NCBI GenBank assembly: GCA_002352055.1
Contig: DEHS01000111.1
Location: 335 to 14,739, forward strand
Length of the DNA stretch: 14,405 nt
Source of the DNA: Legionellaceae bacterium UBA2794
Lineage (GTDB): Bacteria > Pseudomonadota > Gammaproteobacteria > Legionellales > Legionellaceae
Direction of reading: 5' to 3'
Positions within the stretch are counted from its first letter, which is position 1; every line of letters begins with the position of its first letter. Of the stretch, positions 5,917 to 12,878 are shown in pieces. The notes below the pieces were generated by a model that worked only from the letters and a program-made list of their open reading frames with translations, had not been told where the DNA came from and ran no database searches. The position numbers and the translations under genes are program-made.

Positions 5917-6639
5917 ATGCCGCAAAGTCACTATTTGCTATTTATCGACCCTGTACCTATTAGTAATGATTTGAAAGATTATTTTGCTAAATTTAATCTG
6001 GATATTGTAGAGCAATCACAATTGCATCCAATTTATCTGGATCGCGGGATGCCAACTGCCATTTTAATACATTGGTCTCTATTGCAAAATGATCCAGAGG
6101 CTATAAGTCAATTTTATAATAATTTCCCCGTACCTCTGCTTATTATTAATGACCAGCAAGATGAAGAGTTTTGCATTAACATGCTTGAAGCAGGCGCTGA
6201 TGATGTCATGACCAAACCTTTATACCCTAGGGAAGTCCATGCTCGAATAAATGCAATAAGTAGGCGAGTCACGCGAGCACATCAAAAGATAGCCCATGGA
6301 AAGGACGTTTTAATGTTTACCGATTGGCGGATGTATCCTGCTTCGCGCCAGGTGTTTGATGATAATAATCGTGAGTTACAACTAAGCGCAGGGGAGTATG
6401 ATCTGTTACATACTTTTGTGCAGCAACCGCAAAAAGTTCTGGATAGAGAGTTTCTGTTACAGATTACTAAAAATAGTGATTTAAATCCCTTTGATCGCCG
6501 AATTGATGTCCAGATCAGTCGTTTAAGGCAAAAGATTGAAGTGGATGCAAAAAAACCAGCCCTTATTAAAACAATTCGTAATGGTGGCTATATGTTTACT
6601 GCACGAGTAGTTACGTTAAAAGAAAGTGACACTGAATAA
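5917..6639 (+). CDS. Atypical OmpR-family response regulator (receiver without phospho-acceptor Asp)
   Basis: This is a DNA-binding transcription regulator of 240 residues with an N-terminal receiver domain (about 5-118) and a C-terminal winged helix of OmpR/PhoB type (about 132-232). The winged helix includes LSAGEYDLLHTFVQQPQKVLDRE and the recognition-helix region RRIDVQISRLRQKIE, ending IKTIRNGGYMF. The receiver fold is clear from EAGADDVMTKPLYPREVHARI, with the conserved Lys100. However, the usual phospho-acceptor Asp is His52 (ILIHWSLL), the switch Thr/Ser is Asn79, and only one of the acidic pair (Asp11) remains. It should therefore act without classical phosphorylation. No kinase gene is adjacent. 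The start at ATG 5917 has GGAG (5906-5909) 7 nt upstream. A TTG at 5854 in the same frame gives an N-terminus unlike the family. Confidence 0.93.
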   Translation: MPQSHYLLFIDPVPISNDLKDYFAKFNLDIVEQSQLHPIYLDRGMPTAILIHWSLLQNDPEAISQFYNNFPVPLLIINDQQDEEFCINMLEAGADDVMTKPLYPREVHARINAISRRVTRAHQKIAHGKDVLMFTDWRMYPASRQVFDDNNRELQLSAGEYDLLHTFVQQPQKVLDREFLLQITKNSDLNPFDRRIDVQISRLRQKIEVDAKKPALIKTIRNGGYMFTARVVTLKESDTE

Positions 6640-6652
6640 AAACTAAGTAGAA

Positions 6653-6683
6653 AAACCATACGATAATTACTACCGTATGGTTT
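6653..6683. terminator. Bidirectional intrinsic terminator
   Basis: A perfect 10-bp stem, AAACCATACG (6653-6662) with CGTATGGTTT (6674-6683), encloses an 11-nt loop between two convergent genes. On the minus strand the stem runs into a T5 tract, so it should stop the phasin transcript well. On the plus strand the T tract is short (TTT) but it probably also ends the regulator transcript. Confidence 0.8.
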
Positions 6684-6692
6684 CAAATTGAA

Positions 6693-7394
6693 TTATATAC
6701 GATCTCGGTTTATTGGTGATACTACTTCTTTATTAACTGGTTTTACCTGTGAAGAACTTGCAGCTATTTTAGATGCCTGAACTGAATTGTCTGGCTTAGC
6801 AGCAGTTTTAGGGGCATTTGATTTTGCTTTTGATTTTGCTTTCACTGAAGAAGAAGCTTTTCTGGCTTGTTGTTTTACAGATCCAGCAGCAGAAGTGCGT
6901 GATTTAGCTTTAACCTTTTTTGTTCCACTTGTTTCTTTTTTTGCACTTAAGGCTTCTGTTGATTTACGTGCTGCAGATTTGGCTTGTTTCACATTTTTTC
7001 GTGCTGCTTTTTTTAATCCTGAAGTTACTGTAGTCGCAGCGCGTTTGCCAGTCTCGAGCGCATCACTCATGTTTTCACGAGCTACTTTTTGTCCCTGATT
7101 CATCATCTCTTTAGTGTTTTGATTGATTGATGAGGACATGTTTAACCAATGTTTTTCCATAATACCAAACATATCATGGGAGTAATCTAAAAGTTTATGG
7201 CTGTTTAGAATAAATATTTCAACATTTTTTTCCATAAATTCTTCAGGCTTTTTTGCTTTGAGAAGTTCAGCAGGAGTAAGATATGATAATCCTTGAAACA
7301 TCTTAACGTTTAATTCCATTAATTCTTTAACTGGTTTTTCCAGTGAATTAAGTAAAGGATTTAAATTTTTATTTTGAAAGTATTGATTTTGCAT
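6693..7394 (-). CDS. Phasin (PHA granule-associated protein) with basic histone-like tail
   Basis: This is a polyhydroxyalkanoate granule surface protein. Phasins coat storage granules and control their number and size. The first roughly 115 residues fit the phasin domain: an amphipathic helical region with FQGLSYLTPAELLKAKKPEEFMEKN, then NSHKLLDYSHDMFGIMEKHW. From about 120 to 220 comes a low-complexity tail rich in Lys, Ala and Ser (KKAARKNVKQAKSAARKS, VKAKSKAKS), like histone H1 or the DNA-binding tail of Pseudomonas PhaF. The chosen start, ATG at 7394, has GGAG 6 nt upstream and gives 233 residues. In-frame GTG 7421 and ATG 7406 lack a suitable ribosome site. It ends at a strong hairpin terminator and is divergent from the hydrolase gene. 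Confidence 0.88.
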   Translation of the reverse strand: MQNQYFQNKNLNPLLNSLEKPVKELMELNVKMFQGLSYLTPAELLKAKKPEEFMEKNVEIFILNSHKLLDYSHDMFGIMEKHWLNMSSSINQNTKEMMNQGQKVARENMSDALETGKRAATTVTSGLKKAARKNVKQAKSAARKSTEALSAKKETSGTKKVKAKSRTSAAGSVKQQARKASSSVKAKSKAKSNAPKTAAKPDNSVQASKIAASSSQVKPVNKEVVSPINRDRI

Positions 7395-7428
7395 TTTATT
7401 CTCCATAATGTTGCACTGCACAAAATAA

Positions 7429-7456
7429 AGATTAGCTTGTATTTTTTTTTTGTCAA
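7429..7456 (-). promoter_or_regulatory. Candidate promoter of the phasin gene
   Basis: On the minus strand a perfect -35 TTGACA (7456-7451) is followed by an A9 tract and, at 16 bp, by a weak -10 TAATCT (7434-7429). The predicted start near 7422 is about 28 bp upstream of ATG 7394. The long A tract in the spacer is unusual. The -10 match is poor, so confidence is moderate. Confidence 0.45.
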
Positions 7457-7520
7457 CTTATTGAAACAAAGATTAAGTAAATGTTCTACACTTATTAAAT
7501 ACCTTGAGGTAGTAAGTTAC

Positions 7521-8321
7521 ATGTTAAAACAAATATTTTTAATATCATTAATCGTTTTTGGCAGTGTCTTTCTTATTTTTTATCTTTTTCAACGTCAACT
7601 CATTTATTTTCCTGATAAACAAAAACCTGTGCTATCTGAATATCAAGCCCAGGATATGACTGAAATTTCAATTTCTACTTCAGATCAAATAAAGTTAAAC
7701 GCCTGGTATAAATCTGCCCTTAATAATAAGCCTACCCTACTCTATCTTCATGGTAATGCAGGACATATTGGTCATCGCATGCCTACAGTCAGAACCTTCA
7801 TCAATATGGGAATGGGGGTGCTTTTGTTAGAATATCGCGGTTATGGAGGTAATGCTGGCAAACCCACGGAATCTGGTTTATATATCGACGCAAGAGCCGC
7901 TCTTAATTTTTTGGCTCAAAAGGGTGTGACAGGAAAGCAGGTGGTTATTTATGGTGAGTCATTGGGCACTGGAGTAGCTACTAAGATAGCCGAAGAAACA
8001 TCTGTTTGTGCTCTGATTTTACAAAGTCCATTTACATCTTTGACTCAAATTGCTCATTATCATTATCCGTGGATACCGGTAAAACCTTGGGATGAATTTA
8101 ACTCATTAGAACGCATAAAAAGAATAAATGCCCCCATACTCGTAATCCACGGAAAACTGGATGATATAGTGCCTTACGAGGAGGGGCTCAAAATTTATAA
8201 TGCAGCGAATAAACCCAAGTCCATGCTCTCATTTGATCAATATGATCACCATGACTTGAGAATGGGTACTAATTTTAATCAAGAAATCATTTCCTTTATC
8301 CTGAATAATTGCCCTGGGTAA
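7521..8321 (+). CDS. Membrane-anchored alpha/beta hydrolase (ABHD13/Bem46-like)
   Basis: This is a serine hydrolase of 266 residues with one N-terminal membrane segment (about 5-23) followed by the Bem46-type start RQLIYFPDKQ. The catalytic domain is then expected outside the cytoplasm or on the membrane surface. Visible motifs are the oxyanion-loop HGNAG (77-81), the nucleophile elbow GESLG with Ser147, the acid in HGKLDDIVP (Asp214), and the catalytic His in YDHHD (243 or 244). The triad looks complete. The substrate is unknown. Family members are esterases, thioesterases or depalmitoylase-like enzymes. The start at ATG 7521 has GAGGT about 10 nt upstream. The same frame stays open upstream to 7374 but overlaps the phasin start and lacks family likeness. 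It is convergent with the HAD gene, 21 bp away. Confidence 0.9.
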   Translation: MLKQIFLISLIVFGSVFLIFYLFQRQLIYFPDKQKPVLSEYQAQDMTEISISTSDQIKLNAWYKSALNNKPTLLYLHGNAGHIGHRMPTVRTFINMGMGVLLLEYRGYGGNAGKPTESGLYIDARAALNFLAQKGVTGKQVVIYGESLGTGVATKIAEETSVCALILQSPFTSLTQIAHYHYPWIPVKPWDEFNSLERIKRINAPILVIHGKLDDIVPYEEGLKIYNAANKPKSMLSFDQYDHHDLRMGTNFNQEIISFILNNCPG

Positions 8322-8342
8322 AATATGTGGGTGCTGCTTTAT

Positions 8343-9059
8343 TTAAATTTCAGGTTTCGTTAAATCAGTATCCTGATTAACAGAATCTGGAGTTGTTAAC
8401 GCCTTAAATTTTATTTGGTCTTTAAAAAAATTATGATTGCTATAATTTTGCAGAGTCTCATTTTTAACTTTTAACTTGGTTTCAATCGCTTCTTGATATT
8501 GGTTCCACTGGAAATTTCCAGGTTTATTCACATACTGTATCATTTGATCATCAGAATACTGCTTTGATTTGGCACCCTCAACCATCAATTTGCAATCTTC
8601 CTCACTGTCCTCAATGAAAAATAGAAAATCCGCCCGAGAGATTTGCGAGGCTAAAATAGTACTTACATCCCTTCCTTTATAACAGGAATCGTAAATGTTT
8701 ATGAGGGTTAAGTCCTTTTCACTAAAACCCTGATATATTAATAATTCCCTAATGTATTCTGCTCTATTTTTGGTGACTATATAAATCGCTACATCAGGTA
8801 ATTGCAACATGTCACGAAAAAATGCTATTGCTTCAGGTGCAATTAACATTTCCGTATCGGTTTGCTCATCTGCATCAAATTTTTCCTTAAATAATCGCTG
8901 GATTTCTTCCGATTTTTTTAACTGACCCGTTCTGTATTCACCTTGTTTAGTTAACCTTTTAACAAATAAAGATTTATAAAAAGGGGTTTCTACGGTTGCC
9001 AATCCGGTTTTTTTGGTTAATGTGCCGTCGAAATCAGTGAATATTATAATCCTGGTCAT
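8343..9059 (-). CDS. HAD-superfamily phosphatase-like protein
   Basis: This is a 238-residue haloacid dehalogenase-fold protein, probably a Mg-dependent phosphohydrolase. Motif I is TDFDGTLT, with nucleophile Asp9 and acid/base Asp11. Motif II is YIVTKN with Thr96. A Lys at about 128 (YKGRD) is a candidate for motif III. Motif IV is FFIEDSEED with Glu150-Asp151. The core ends near 180. The remaining polar, charged tail (about 185-238, ending LTKPEI) is outside the fold and not recognised. The substrate is unknown. The start at ATG 9059 is chosen because AAGG lies 6 nt upstream. ATG 9077 in the same frame would add six residues and has no ribosome site. No partner gene is adjacent, so physiological context is lacking. 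A secreted effector role in a Legionella-like host is possible but not supported by a clear motif. Confidence 0.85.
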   Translation of the reverse strand: MTRIIIFTDFDGTLTKKTGLATVETPFYKSLFVKRLTKQGEYRTGQLKKSEEIQRLFKEKFDADEQTDTEMLIAPEAIAFFRDMLQLPDVAIYIVTKNRAEYIRELLIYQGFSEKDLTLINIYDSCYKGRDVSTILASQISRADFLFFIEDSEEDCKLMVEGAKSKQYSDDQMIQYVNKPGNFQWNQYQEAIETKLKVKNETLQNYSNHNFFKDQIKFKALTTPDSVNQDTDLTKPEI

Positions 9060-9089
9060 ATTTTTCCTTGTGGACATTTTATGGGTGAC

Positions 9090-9117
9090 TCACTTAGTAA
9101 AACCATTTACTAAGTGA
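9090..9117. repeat. Perfect 12-bp inverted repeat in the HAD gene leader
   Basis: TCACTTAGTAAA (9090-9101) and TTTACTAAGTGA (9106-9117) are perfect inverted copies around a 4-nt loop. There is no T tract on either side, so it is not a typical terminator. It lies about 30 bp upstream of the HAD start codon and 75 bp past the end of the GGDEF-EAL gene. It could be an operator or an mRNA hairpin in the HAD leader. Confidence 0.7.
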
Positions 9118-9159
9118 TGATGAAGCAATTATGATGCTTAATGCCAAATAAAGGGACAT

Positions 9160-9187
9160 ATGATAGCAAATTCATCAGCTTTAACAA
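9160..9187 (-). promoter_or_regulatory. Candidate promoter of the HAD gene
   Basis: On the minus strand TTGTTA (9187-9182), a 16-bp spacer and TATCAT (9165-9160) form a plausible sigma-70 promoter. The start near 9153 would put the 12-bp inverted repeat inside the 5' leader. The -35 box is four of six to consensus. Confidence 0.4.
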
Positions 9188-9192
9188 TCAAA

Positions 9193-11436
9193 TCAGTTAT
9201 TCTTTCTACTATTTTTATTATTCCCAGACATGATCCGTTCTATCGCTTCTTGTGGCACAGGCTCACTAAAATAAAATCCCTGACCTACTTCACAATGGTT
9301 AGATTGTAGAAAATTTAATTGTTTTTTAGTTTCAATTCCTTCCGCCACGATTTTTAAATTTAAATTTCTGGCTAATGAAATAATGGACTGAATAATTACT
9401 TCATCGGTGGTGTTTAAATTAATGTTACTTATAAATGACTGATCAATTTTCAGTCTGTCGAGAGGAATTTCTTTTAGATAATTAATACTCGAATTTCCGG
9501 TGCCAAAATCATCCAATGTGATATTGATACCCATTGAGCTCAGCTCCAATAAGGTTCGATGAGCCGTTTTAATATTACTAATAATCGTGTTTTCGGTAAT
9601 TTCCAGTTCAAGATAAACAGGATTTAATCCTGTAGAATCCAGGGTTTTTTTAATGAATTGTACAAAATCCAATTGCCTAATTTGGTTAGAGCTTATATTG
9701 ACAGCAATTCGCATGGGTGGGTATCCGGCGTCTTGCCATTTTTTATTTTGTTTACATGCTGTTTTTAAAACCCATTCACCTATAGGCACATCAAGCCCAA
9801 TATCCTCAGCAGCGGATATAAAATGTATAGGTAACAATAAACCTTTTTGGGGATGATTCCACCGGATTAATGCTTCGATTGAGGAAATTTTTTGAGTGGC
9901 TATATCAAATTGTGGTTGATAATATAAAACAAACTCATGGTTCGTCATGGCATTATATAATTCATTTTCTAACTGCAAACGTCGCTTTATTTGCCCTCCT
10001 AGCTCTGTTGTATAAAATTGAAATTGGTTACGGCCAAGTTTCTTTGCTTCATACATTGCTGCATCTGCATGGCGTAATAAATCACCAATGCTTTTTCCAT
10101 CTCGTGGGTAAATGCTAATACCGGCACTTGCGCTAACTGATAATGATTGACCGGCCACATCAAAATGACTGTCGAATGCTTCTAATAAATGAGCGGCAAC
10201 ATTACCGGCATCAGCCTCTTCATTCAAACCGTCCACCAGAACAATAAACTCATCACCGCCTAATCGTGCCAGGGTATCTGACTTTCTAAGCATAAACTTC
10301 AATCTTTCTGCAACAATCTTGAGTAGACCATCCCCTGCATCGTGACCAATGCTGTCGTTAATTAATTTAAATCGATTTAAATCAAAGAAAATAATAGCAA
10401 ATAGCGTATTTTGTCGCCTCGCTTTCTCCATCATTAGCTGTACTCTATCTAACATCAAAGCTCGATTAGGAAGCCCCGTTAGGGAATCATGCGTGGCCTG
10501 ATATTCCAACTGCTTTTCCAAAAGAATTCTTTGAGTAATATTGCGAAAACTCCAAACGCGACCCGCTACTTTTTTATTAAGAGAATAGGGTTGTGTGTAA
10601 CATTCGTATATTCGGTCATTGTTAAATGTAATCTGCGAGATTTTCACCAGATTATGGTTCTGTGATAAATCAGTAACCATTTTTAAAAAGCCCTCGGAAT
10701 CATCCACTTGCTCAGCAAGGTAATTTATTAGAAGTTGGCCTTGGCGAGAATCCATTAGACTTTGAGGTATGTGGCACATTTCGATAAATTTGGCATTGTA
10801 ATCTACTAGCTGATAGTCCTGATTGAGTACTATTATTCCATCAGCTGATGACTCGAGTGTGCCGCGAGTAACCGAAAGCAATTCTTTAATAGAGCTAGTA
10901 CGATCAGCCACTTGCTTCTCTAAGGTATTTGTATAAAGTCGCTGCTCTTGCAGCAGCTGCCATTTCTTGGTTAATGCGTATGCTAATTGGCGCACGGCGA
11001 TACTATCAAATGGTTTTTTTAATATCAGTAAATTATCTTTATGGCCCAGTTCATTCACCGTTTCTTCCCAAGTATAATCAGAGTAAGCGGTGCAGATGAC
11101 TATTTGAATTTCGGGATCAATTTTCCAGATTTTTTTTATGGTTTCAATTCCATCCAGTCCTGGTGGCATCCTTATATCTACAAATGCCAGCGAATAAGGA
11201 TGATTCTTTAAAAAAGCCTGCTTGATTAATTTTATACCTTCTTGCCCCTGTAACGCAGAATCTATCTGAAAATAAGGCATCTTTTTTGATTTTTTAGGAG
11301 TTAATCCAGAGAATAATTCCTCTTCAACGGCGGAGAAACCTGTATCCTCTGCAAACGATAGTATTTTAATAAAATCCTGATGGATGGCTTTATTATCGTC
11401 AATAACTATAATTTTAAGAGCCCTGTCTTCACTCAT
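9193..11436 (-). CDS. REC-PAS-GGDEF-EAL response regulator (bifunctional c-di-GMP enzyme)
   Basis: This 747-residue protein can in principle both make and break cyclic di-GMP. Domains in order are a receiver (about 7-155) with acidic pair Asp13-Asp14, phospho-acceptor Asp87 (FVDIRMPP), Thr116 and Lys140/141; a short helical linker; a PAS domain (about 190-302); GGDEF (about 315-475); and EAL (about 485-735). The GGDEF motif (393-397) is intact, with an inhibitory-site RKSD (384-387) five residues ahead. The EAL signature (521-523), NIS (580-582), ITE (613-615), DDFGTG (642-647), KIVAEGIE and the final GQGF are also intact, so both activities are plausible. There is no signal peptide or membrane segment. 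ATG 11436 overlaps the kinase stop by 4 bp (ATGA), with GAGGG 6 nt upstream, so translation is likely coupled. The layout matches L. pneumophila Lpg0277/Lpl0329. Confidence 0.95.
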   Translation of the reverse strand: MSEDRALKIIVIDDNKAIHQDFIKILSFAEDTGFSAVEEELFSGLTPKKSKKMPYFQIDSALQGQEGIKLIKQAFLKNHPYSLAFVDIRMPPGLDGIETIKKIWKIDPEIQIVICTAYSDYTWEETVNELGHKDNLLILKKPFDSIAVRQLAYALTKKWQLLQEQRLYTNTLEKQVADRTSSIKELLSVTRGTLESSADGIIVLNQDYQLVDYNAKFIEMCHIPQSLMDSRQGQLLINYLAEQVDDSEGFLKMVTDLSQNHNLVKISQITFNNDRIYECYTQPYSLNKKVAGRVWSFRNITQRILLEKQLEYQATHDSLTGLPNRALMLDRVQLMMEKARRQNTLFAIIFFDLNRFKLINDSIGHDAGDGLLKIVAERLKFMLRKSDTLARLGGDEFIVLVDGLNEEADAGNVAAHLLEAFDSHFDVAGQSLSVSASAGISIYPRDGKSIGDLLRHADAAMYEAKKLGRNQFQFYTTELGGQIKRRLQLENELYNAMTNHEFVLYYQPQFDIATQKISSIEALIRWNHPQKGLLLPIHFISAAEDIGLDVPIGEWVLKTACKQNKKWQDAGYPPMRIAVNISSNQIRQLDFVQFIKKTLDSTGLNPVYLELEITENTIISNIKTAHRTLLELSSMGINITLDDFGTGNSSINYLKEIPLDRLKIDQSFISNINLNTTDEVIIQSIISLARNLNLKIVAEGIETKKQLNFLQSNHCEVGQGFYFSEPVPQEAIERIMSGNNKNSRKNN

Positions 11437-12875
11437 AATTTACCCTCAGAATTTCTGCTATTGTATTTTTTAATCATGGGCAAGGTTAATATAAACTGTG
11501 CTCCCGTTAAAAATCCATCACTTTCAACAGTTAAGGACCCACCTAATTGTTTTGCTGTTAATGCTGCATTATGCAAACCAAATCCATGACCTTTTTGTTT
11601 CGTGGTAAAACCAAAAGTGAAAATTTTTGGGAAATTTTCTTCAAGAATACCCATCCCATTATCTTTAACTCGAATCTCAATGTTTTCACTTTCTTCTTTA
11701 GATTCAATAACAATATCAATACATCTTTTTTGTTTCTTATCCAGCTCCATTACTGACTCAACTGCGTTTTTTAATAAATTAACCAAAATTTGCATCAGAT
11801 GGGTTTTATAAGTGTAAATGAAGGATTTGTAATGATAATATTTATTCAATTTGATATTTTTTAGTAACAACGAATCTTCGGTGATGACCGTTTGAATCGA
11901 TAAATCCATTAAATGACTCACGACTACTTTTTCGGAAAAATCATGTTTATCACTCACGACCTGTTCTGCACTTAAAATATCTTTTATGATGTGATATTGC
12001 TGTTGCAGGTATGTTACTTCTTTATCCAGGCTTTCCTTGTGTTCTTTCATTTCATCAAATAATACAGGTAAGTACCCGGGAATTAATCTGCCCTGCTTAT
12101 CGTCTTTAAAATAGCTTATCAAATCAGAGTTATGTCTCTGTAACATCTCACTTAGTAAGGAAATTTTATCATACAAAGTATGACTCATTTTCTCCTTCAT
12201 CAGTGCTACCGAAACTCCAACACTATTTAAAACATTGCCAATATTATGTATCACCGAAACAGCAACCTCTGCCATACCAGCCTGATGAGCAACTGTTAAT
12301 AAATTATCATTAAGGCTTTTGATTTGTTCCTGGGAATTTATATTTATCAGAGCTTGAGTCACTAAAGTTGCGTATCTTTTTACTAAATCGGCATGAACCC
12401 GATTGAAAAACTGAGGTTTCGAATCCACACAAATAAGAACTGAGTCCTGTTTTTTTACCTTTAACCCAATATGAATAGCTGATTTAATTTTATTTTTTAA
12501 CCCAGGAATTAATGGTTGCCATTCAGGAATGGATTGAAGATCAAACGAAATAGACAGATTGTTATTTAAAATTCGATTTAAAAAATCTGCGGGTTCCAGT
12601 TGAATATTATAGTATTCAGTTGAAGTCGCTGCTTGAGTAGTCAGTATATGGTGTTCCAAAGACATTACAATAATATCTTCGCAACCCACAATTTCTTTTA
12701 AAAGGGTAATTACATTCTTTAAAATATGCGTTTCATTAATACCATCAACTAAAATATTTAAACCCTTTAAGAGATGCTCAGACTCTTGATTTATTTTGGA
12801 AGAAATAAGCCGCTCACTTTCTAAATCAATGAGTGCTTCATATAACTCTTCTGTAGAGGTCAGGTTTTTTTCCAT
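11433..12875 (-). CDS. Soluble GAF-type histidine kinase, partner of the FIST sensor
   Basis: This is a 480-residue cytoplasmic sensor kinase without membrane segments. It has an N-terminal helix (1-35), a GAF-like domain (about 40-180), a dimerisation region with the unusual H-box VIHNIGNVLNSVGVS (His210 the likely phosphorylated residue), and an ATPase domain (about 355-467). The ATPase domain has N-box NLLKNAVES (Asn370), G1 DNGMGI (405-410), F-box FTFGFTTK and G2 GHGFGL (429-434). The ATP site looks complete. The HNIGN.LNS box differs from the usual HE/D-x-[KR]TPL type. The order FIST-kinase-REC/GGDEF/EAL matches Lpg0278/Lpl0330 of L. pneumophila, reported as an atypical kinase that phosphorylates the downstream c-di-GMP enzyme. 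It starts 3 bp after the FIST stop codon, so it should share the transcript and depend on coupled translation. Confidence 0.95.
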   Translation of the reverse strand: MEKNLTSTEELYEALIDLESERLISSKINQESEHLLKGLNILVDGINETHILKNVITLLKEIVGCEDIIVMSLEHHILTTQAATSTEYYNIQLEPADFLNRILNNNLSISFDLQSIPEWQPLIPGLKNKIKSAIHIGLKVKKQDSVLICVDSKPQFFNRVHADLVKRYATLVTQALININSQEQIKSLNDNLLTVAHQAGMAEVAVSVIHNIGNVLNSVGVSVALMKEKMSHTLYDKISLLSEMLQRHNSDLISYFKDDKQGRLIPGYLPVLFDEMKEHKESLDKEVTYLQQQYHIIKDILSAEQVVSDKHDFSEKVVVSHLMDLSIQTVITEDSLLLKNIKLNKYYHYKSFIYTYKTHLMQILVNLLKNAVESVMELDKKQKRCIDIVIESKEESENIEIRVKDNGMGILEENFPKIFTFGFTTKQKGHGFGLHNAALTAKQLGGSLTVESDGFLTGAQFILTLPMIKKYNSRNSEGKL

Positions 12876-12878
12876 AAA

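Noticed and set aside
6787..7098. Plus-strand reading frame of 103 codons rich in Ala and Phe
   Set aside because: It is the antisense of the Lys/Ala-rich phasin tail, which generates long open frames by composition.
7461..7492. Promoter TTGAAA ... TACACT for the alpha/beta hydrolase
   Set aside because: The spacing is 20 bp and both boxes are weak. The promoter is probably in this gap but cannot be fixed.
9870..10118. Plus-strand reading frame of 82 codons inside the GGDEF-EAL gene
   Set aside because: Antisense to intact GGDEF/EAL coding sequence, without a ribosome site.
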